From: Antedon mediterranea | Taxonomy: Eukaryota > Echinodermata > Crinoidea > Comatulida > Antedonidae | DNA: 64,000 nucleotides | Direction: 5' to 3' | Assembly (NCBI RefSeq): GCF_964355755.1 | Contig: NC_092678.1 | Coordinates: forward strand, 15,224,922 to 15,288,921 | Part shown: positions 62,301 to 64,000 of the stretch, one piece after another | How the letters are laid out: each line of letters opens with the position of its first letter | Numbering within the stretch: position 1 is the stretch's first letter | Position numbers and translations under genes: made by a program | The notes under the pieces: generated by a model | The model's input: the letters and a program-made list of their open reading frames with translations, nothing else | Databases searched by the model: none | What the model was told of the DNA's origin: nothing

Positions 62301-63753
62301 CATGCCTTAAACGTAGAACATCTTTGGTGGGTAGAGTAGGAACCAACTTAAGTATGAATTGGCTCTAAGAAACAATTGAAAACCATATAGGCCTACTAAT
62401 TAAGTTGAGTTATAATAAAGATAAATTAATATTTATTGACGATTAAATCGAATTTATGATTTTCCCCGAATAGAGGTGGTTTTCACAGATTGTTTTACAT
62501 TATACAAACATATACACGTCGTAGTGATGTATCGTTACATGTACTGTACTATTTCAATCGACTAGGACGGTGATAGTTAAAACAAAGTATTACATTGCAA
62601 TGTTTTACTGTGTTTAGTGGTATATTATTTGTAAAACATGAAAACAATAATAATAATAATAATAACTGGTACTTGATATAGCGCATTATGCTGAAAATTT
62701 AGAAAATTACAAATTAAAAAGGTGGGTTTTGAGGAGAGATTTGCAGACACTGGTGGAAGTAGCCTGACGAATTTCAATAGGCAACGCATTCCATAGAGAA
62801 ACGGATGCCGAAGAAAATGAACGATTTCCATAAAACGTGGAAGGATGAAATATATGGGCAAGAAGAGACTCAGATCTAGATCTCAGAGACCGCTTAGGAA
62901 CATAAGGTTGAATAAGTTCAATTAATATTTCGTTACTAAATGGATAAAGAATATATTAAAAAAAATTTTGTTTTTGCACCCATCCTCTTCCCCATCCCTC
63001 AACCCTAATGTTACATACAAAACACAAATTAAGTTTGTTTAAATTTGACTTAAACAATTGGTCTCATTTTGTGACAAGTTTCTCTTTCGGAAGTAATTCC
63101 TAGGGTGCTAAGTTTTATGGAAATCGTTCATTTTCTTCGGCATCCGTTTCTCTATGGAATGCGTAATTTATATGATTACACCTATAACGTACTTATGATC
63201 TGAGCCGCAAACATATCTTATCCACTTTATTTTATATCATATTACAATTGATTGAGTTAGCCTATTTAGAATTACTTGCTGCAATAATTATTTAGTAGTA
63301 ATTAAACAAGATCCTACTATTATTGTTAGATTGGTATATTTTGCAATGAAATTATTAATTGATCTATGTTTTATGTAGACATAGTATTATAATATTGAAT
63401 TTAGAATCATGACAGAAAGCAATGTTGACATAAACCTGTATGTATAAACTACACGATTATGATTTCTTTTATCAGTAACATTGCAAAAATAAGGGAATGC
63501 ACGGATAATATTGATATAATTCATTCTACGTTCACAGCAAAACCTTTTATTTCAATTTCTTTGTGTAATATTTATCATTACCTAACTATAATCATTTGCT
63601 GCAATACACTGTATATGTATAAACTTCATGATTATAATTTCTCTATAGAACGGAAACACTCCGTTGCATGAATACATGCGTTCAAATAAACCTACCTTAG
63701 AAGTAATAGAGTATGTCATGAAGCAAGGTGCATCCGTAACAGCACTAAATAAG
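47059..63753 (+). CDS. Gene B: ankyrin-repeat protein related to gene A (3'-partial)
   Basis: Recognised exons: 47059-47128 (acceptor AACAG, donor GTGAGT; ATG at 47,121), 47261-47354, 55196-55300, 55902-56006, 57002-57106, 61469-61561 and 63649-63753, with broken copies at 56,311 and 57,552. The joined start reads MSSYRLENAFQVNDLQQIKE, then CKRKPDILETKHR, FGYTPLHNYLL: a first ankyrin helix pair followed by repeat cores. Upstream of the ATG the frame stays open (TKPPKKKAKWRF), so the start is not certain. Each later exon is one 35-residue repeat in phase 0. The Roc-COR part, if any, lies beyond the window. Shared intron block and exon structure with gene A imply tandem paralogy. The second intron holds the DIRS element. 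Confidence 0.78.
47665..48577 (+). pseudogene. DIRS ORF1 (Gag-like)
   Basis: Starts MENSDYFSTLLASRARARLV; frame shifts at about 47,900 and 48,120 lead to NDIFGGDDFEEVEEENVDSI and then KEVYVPKVNDQIWNGLKSFN-like sequence and APDYMLTATRLFDSVALLGF. The V-P-K...W..L pattern and the length resemble DIRS ORF1 proteins. It ends at an inserted hairpin repeat at 48,578. Confidence 0.65.
48578..48660. repeat. GTCGCG hairpin repeat inside the DIRS element
   Basis: TTAGTCGCGGGGACGCGACT contains GTCGCG/CGCGAC arms, followed by CTATAGTTCACTATATGTCG and GTCGGTCTGG. The same module is at 63,836-63,935. It marks either an insertion or the end of a second element. Confidence 0.65.
48766..50161 (+). pseudogene. 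DIRS reverse transcriptase and first part of RNase H
   Basis: The open part (48,766-49,437) contains FVGGQLKTFIEKWQELTSDH, LLTKRVLVKC, SPTFSVPKKDNRALIILNLK, WMASIDLKDAYYSVGI, YPNGLSFCPRTFTKLLKPPL and the catalytic CVYIDDLLLLED. Beyond it, frame changes continue through a connection region to an RNase H-like part: IYTDASLSGCG, LMIDITTAVSIINNMGTCHS and HIPGVL at 50,140-50,158. The order and wording are those of DIRS RT-RNase H. Confidence 0.85.
50162..52332. mobile_element. 2.17-kb non-autonomous DNA element inserted in the DIRS RNase H
   Basis: The element starts CAGTCGAC and ends CCCACTG, and the 3-bp TAA lies on both sides (50,159-50,161 and 52,333-52,335). The DIRS frame stops at HIPGVL and resumes with TADLNLEDRI and DTEWML-like sequence directly after, so the insertion is bracketed to the base. 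Subterminal AAATCGTGT and TCGACT are mirrored. A TAA duplication fits PIF/Harbinger (TWA) but no transposase is present. Confidence 0.7.
52333..52560 (+). pseudogene. DIRS RNase H C-terminal part
   Basis: Reads TADLNLEDRI, then (after a frame change) EWMLNSKTLCEVLTKLNVLP and TIDLFASRLNKQFDKYISYR, DPYATDIDAFT, the conserved end of DIRS RNase H. Interrupted near 52,560 by a short insertion. Confidence 0.75.
52560..52780. mobile_element. About 220-bp insertion, possible solo LTR
   Basis: It lies between the DIRS codons for WQNILFY and AFPPFN-like sequence. The inserted stretch begins near TGTCATATACTGTACATT and ends near GTACACAACA, giving TG..CA borders like an LTR, but a target duplication could not be fixed. 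Confidence 0.45.
52780..53932 (+). pseudogene. DIRS tyrosine recombinase
   Basis: The N-terminal part follows VIQKIIQDKA and PMLLGILKEANTN. The core-binding region is at 53,101-53,331 (FCERKNCDIISPHVTLPLEF, YSSINTARSMLSSLFAVG). The catalytic domain is at 53,453-53,932: LLSGQRCQTILNL (first Arg), HSTRSASASHLL (H-x-x-R), and GWAKEETFQKYYNHI (Trp and the nucleophile Tyr). All catalytic residues are present, but stops and frameshifts separate the parts (near 53,107, 53,332 and 53,400). Confidence 0.85.
54275..54541. repeat. Palindromic DIRS-end derivative with about 80-bp arms
   Basis: 54,275-54,353 is almost exactly the reverse complement of 54,462-54,541 (CGAGACTTACCTGTAAGTTG in the arm). The arms resemble the DIRS terminus (AATTCTAT...TCATCAGCC...GTACG) but differ in sequence. 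Between them is a mirrored piece of the left DIRS end (ACGCATGCGCGGTACTCTCT). Internal complementary region or a small related element. Confidence 0.75.
55196..55300 (+). CDS. Gene B ankyrin exon X1
   Basis: 105 bp, phase 0-0, acceptor TTTCTAG and donor GTAATT. Encodes FGYTPLHNYLLCANPTTEIV then DYLIQHGASATSQTL: one ankyrin unit of 35 residues with the TPLH tetrapeptide. Confidence 0.85.
55902..56006 (+). CDS. Gene B ankyrin exon Y1
   Basis: 105 bp, phase 0-0. Encodes SGYTPLHLYLLCANTTTDIV then DCLIQHGAEVTSQDK. Very similar to exon Y2 at 57,002. Confidence 0.85.
56311..56407 (+). pseudogene. Broken ankyrin exon X2
   Basis: Starts YGYTTLHRYLRYSN after a good acceptor (TTTCTAG), then loses the frame, and an in-frame TAG appears in the shifted frame before GASVTSQH. 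The donor-like GTAATG remains. Not usable as a 35-residue repeat; probably skipped. Confidence 0.75.
57002..57106 (+). CDS. Gene B ankyrin exon Y2
   Basis: 105 bp, phase 0-0. Encodes SGYTPLHVYLRCANPTTEIV then DYLIQHGAPVTSKNK, between acceptor TTTCTAG and donor GTAACA. Confidence 0.85.
57552..57648 (+). pseudogene. Broken ankyrin exon X3
   Basis: The same lesion as the exon at 56,311 (loss of frame, then TAG before GGCGCATCAGTAACATCACA), plus a TATGGCGACAC change at the start. The shared defect shows that the broken copy was itself duplicated. Confidence 0.75.
57961..59481. other. Gene B intron, nothing recognised
   Basis: AT-rich intron without exons that I could support. The segment near 59,330-59,385 (TGCTGCAATAACATGTATGT) resembles the sequence before other ankyrin exons, but no exon follows. 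Confidence 0.4.
59482..59790 (+). mobile_element. SINE-B, most complete copy
   Basis: tRNA-like head GAGTGAGTTGCTGAGCGGTT with AAGACAGTGGAACC, box B AGGGTTCGAGGCTC, then the body GTTCTGGTGGTAGA, ACCGTAGGTCCAGTGTACAC and the tail ATAACTGGATAGG with an A/T-rich end. The GCTGAGCGGTTAAG head points to a class II (Leu/Ser) tRNA origin. Confidence 0.78.
61005..61049 (+). other. Conserved intronic stem-loop, second copy
   Basis: GGTCAACC and GGTTGACC enclose TAAGTGAACTTAATCACTGT and AGCGAAGCC, nearly identical to the hairpin at 8,011-8,057. Confidence 0.5.
61469..61561 (+). CDS. Gene B ankyrin exon with 12-bp deletion
   Basis: 93 bp, phase 0-0, acceptor TCTTCAG and donor GTAATC. Encodes NGNTALYEYMRSNEPKLEVV then NYRTKQGALNK. 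Compared with the exon at 63,649 it lacks four codons near the end (SVTA), and TPLH has become TALY, so it may be degenerating. Confidence 0.75.
62640..62900 (-). repeat. Interspersed repeat, unclassified
   Basis: Begins with an AATAATAAT tract, then GGTACTTGATATAGCGCATT and AAGGTGGGTTTTGAGGAGAG. It resembles a repeat common in marine genomes (from memory). A 52-bp piece recurs inverted at 63,112. Confidence 0.5.
62785..63163. repeat. Perfect 52-bp inverted repeat
   Basis: 62,785-62,836 (CGCATTCCATAGAGAAACGG onward) is the exact reverse complement of 63,112-63,163. The spacer is 275 bp. The second arm stands alone without the rest of the repeat. Confidence 0.85.
63649..63753 (+). CDS. Gene B ankyrin exon (last in window)
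   Basis: 105 bp, phase 0-0, acceptor CTATAG and donor GTAATA. Encodes NGNTPLHEYMRSNKPTLEVI then EYVMKQGASVTALNK, an intact repeat with TPLH. Confidence 0.85.
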
Positions 63754-63835
63754 GTAATATGGGCTAGAGATAATGTATATGATTACACCTATAACGTACT
63801 TATGATCTACACCACAAATATATTTTTGCATCATG

Positions 63836-63935
63836 TTTAGTCGCGTGGACGCGACTCTATGCCTATAGTTCACTATGTCGGTCGGTCGGTCGGTCTGTCT
63901 GTCTGTCTGTCTGTCGGTCCCGTATCACTATGGGT
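63836..63935. repeat. GTCGCG hairpin plus (GTCG)n/(GTCT)n repeat
   Basis: TTTAGTCGCGTGGACGCGAC forms a GTCGCG/CGCGAC hairpin, followed by TATAGTTCACTATGTCGG and four-base repeats GTCG then GTCT. Second copy of the module at 48,578. Confidence 0.75.
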
Positions 63936-64000
63936 TTTATCGCTTTTCTGAACTTTTTGAACTGTTTTGATGTAAAGAAAAGTTTTAAAGTATATTACTT

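Noticed and set aside
1-64000. CRISPR arrays, bacterial operons, rRNA genes
   Set aside because: No regularly spaced repeat-spacer structure or rRNA-like sequence was seen; introns and retroelements show this is animal nuclear DNA.

Overview
This is AT-rich, intron-containing eukaryotic DNA from an animal. It carries many non-LTR retrotransposons, a Gypsy element, a DIRS-type tyrosine-recombinase retrotransposon, tRNA-derived SINEs and many inverted-repeat (MITE-like) elements. The mix, together with a lineage-specific ankyrin-Roc-COR-death-fold gene, suggests a marine invertebrate deuterostome, perhaps an echinoderm. That assignment is inference and not strong.

The host content is two members of one gene family, both on the + strand. 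Gene A (8,108-29,469, 5' end off the window) can be followed through 18 exons with consistent splice sites and phases: three ankyrin-type exons, a Roc GTPase (P-loop, WDYAGQ, THID), a COR region, two tandem-duplicated Pro/Glu-rich linker exons, and a last exon that looks like one or two death effector domains. The visible reading frame is 984 codons plus stop. Gene B (from about 47,059, running off the right edge) has a likely start codon, a first ankyrin helix exon and a tandemly amplified set of 105-bp ankyrin exons, some of them broken.

Layout: 1-2,802 is nested inverted-repeat elements and SINEs. 2,803-8,107 is an intronic block upstream of the first visible gene A exon; it is duplicated at 59,482-61,085 inside gene B, and the gene B copy gives empty sites for three insertions in the gene A copy. 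8,108-29,469 is gene A, with a young 8.8-kb Gypsy element (antisense) inside the Roc region, in an intron. 29,470-47,058 is intergenic: LINE remnants, minisatellites, two MULE-like MITEs in the window with perfect 9-bp target duplications (one here, one in gene A), and three copies of a segment whose last copy lies just 5' of gene B. 47,059-63,753 is the start of gene B, whose second intron holds the DIRS element, itself interrupted by a 2.2-kb DNA element and smaller insertions.

Function: proteins with ankyrin repeats, Roc-COR and a death fold resemble DAPK1 without its kinase. A role in apoptotic or innate immune signalling is a reasonable inference but is not shown by the sequence.
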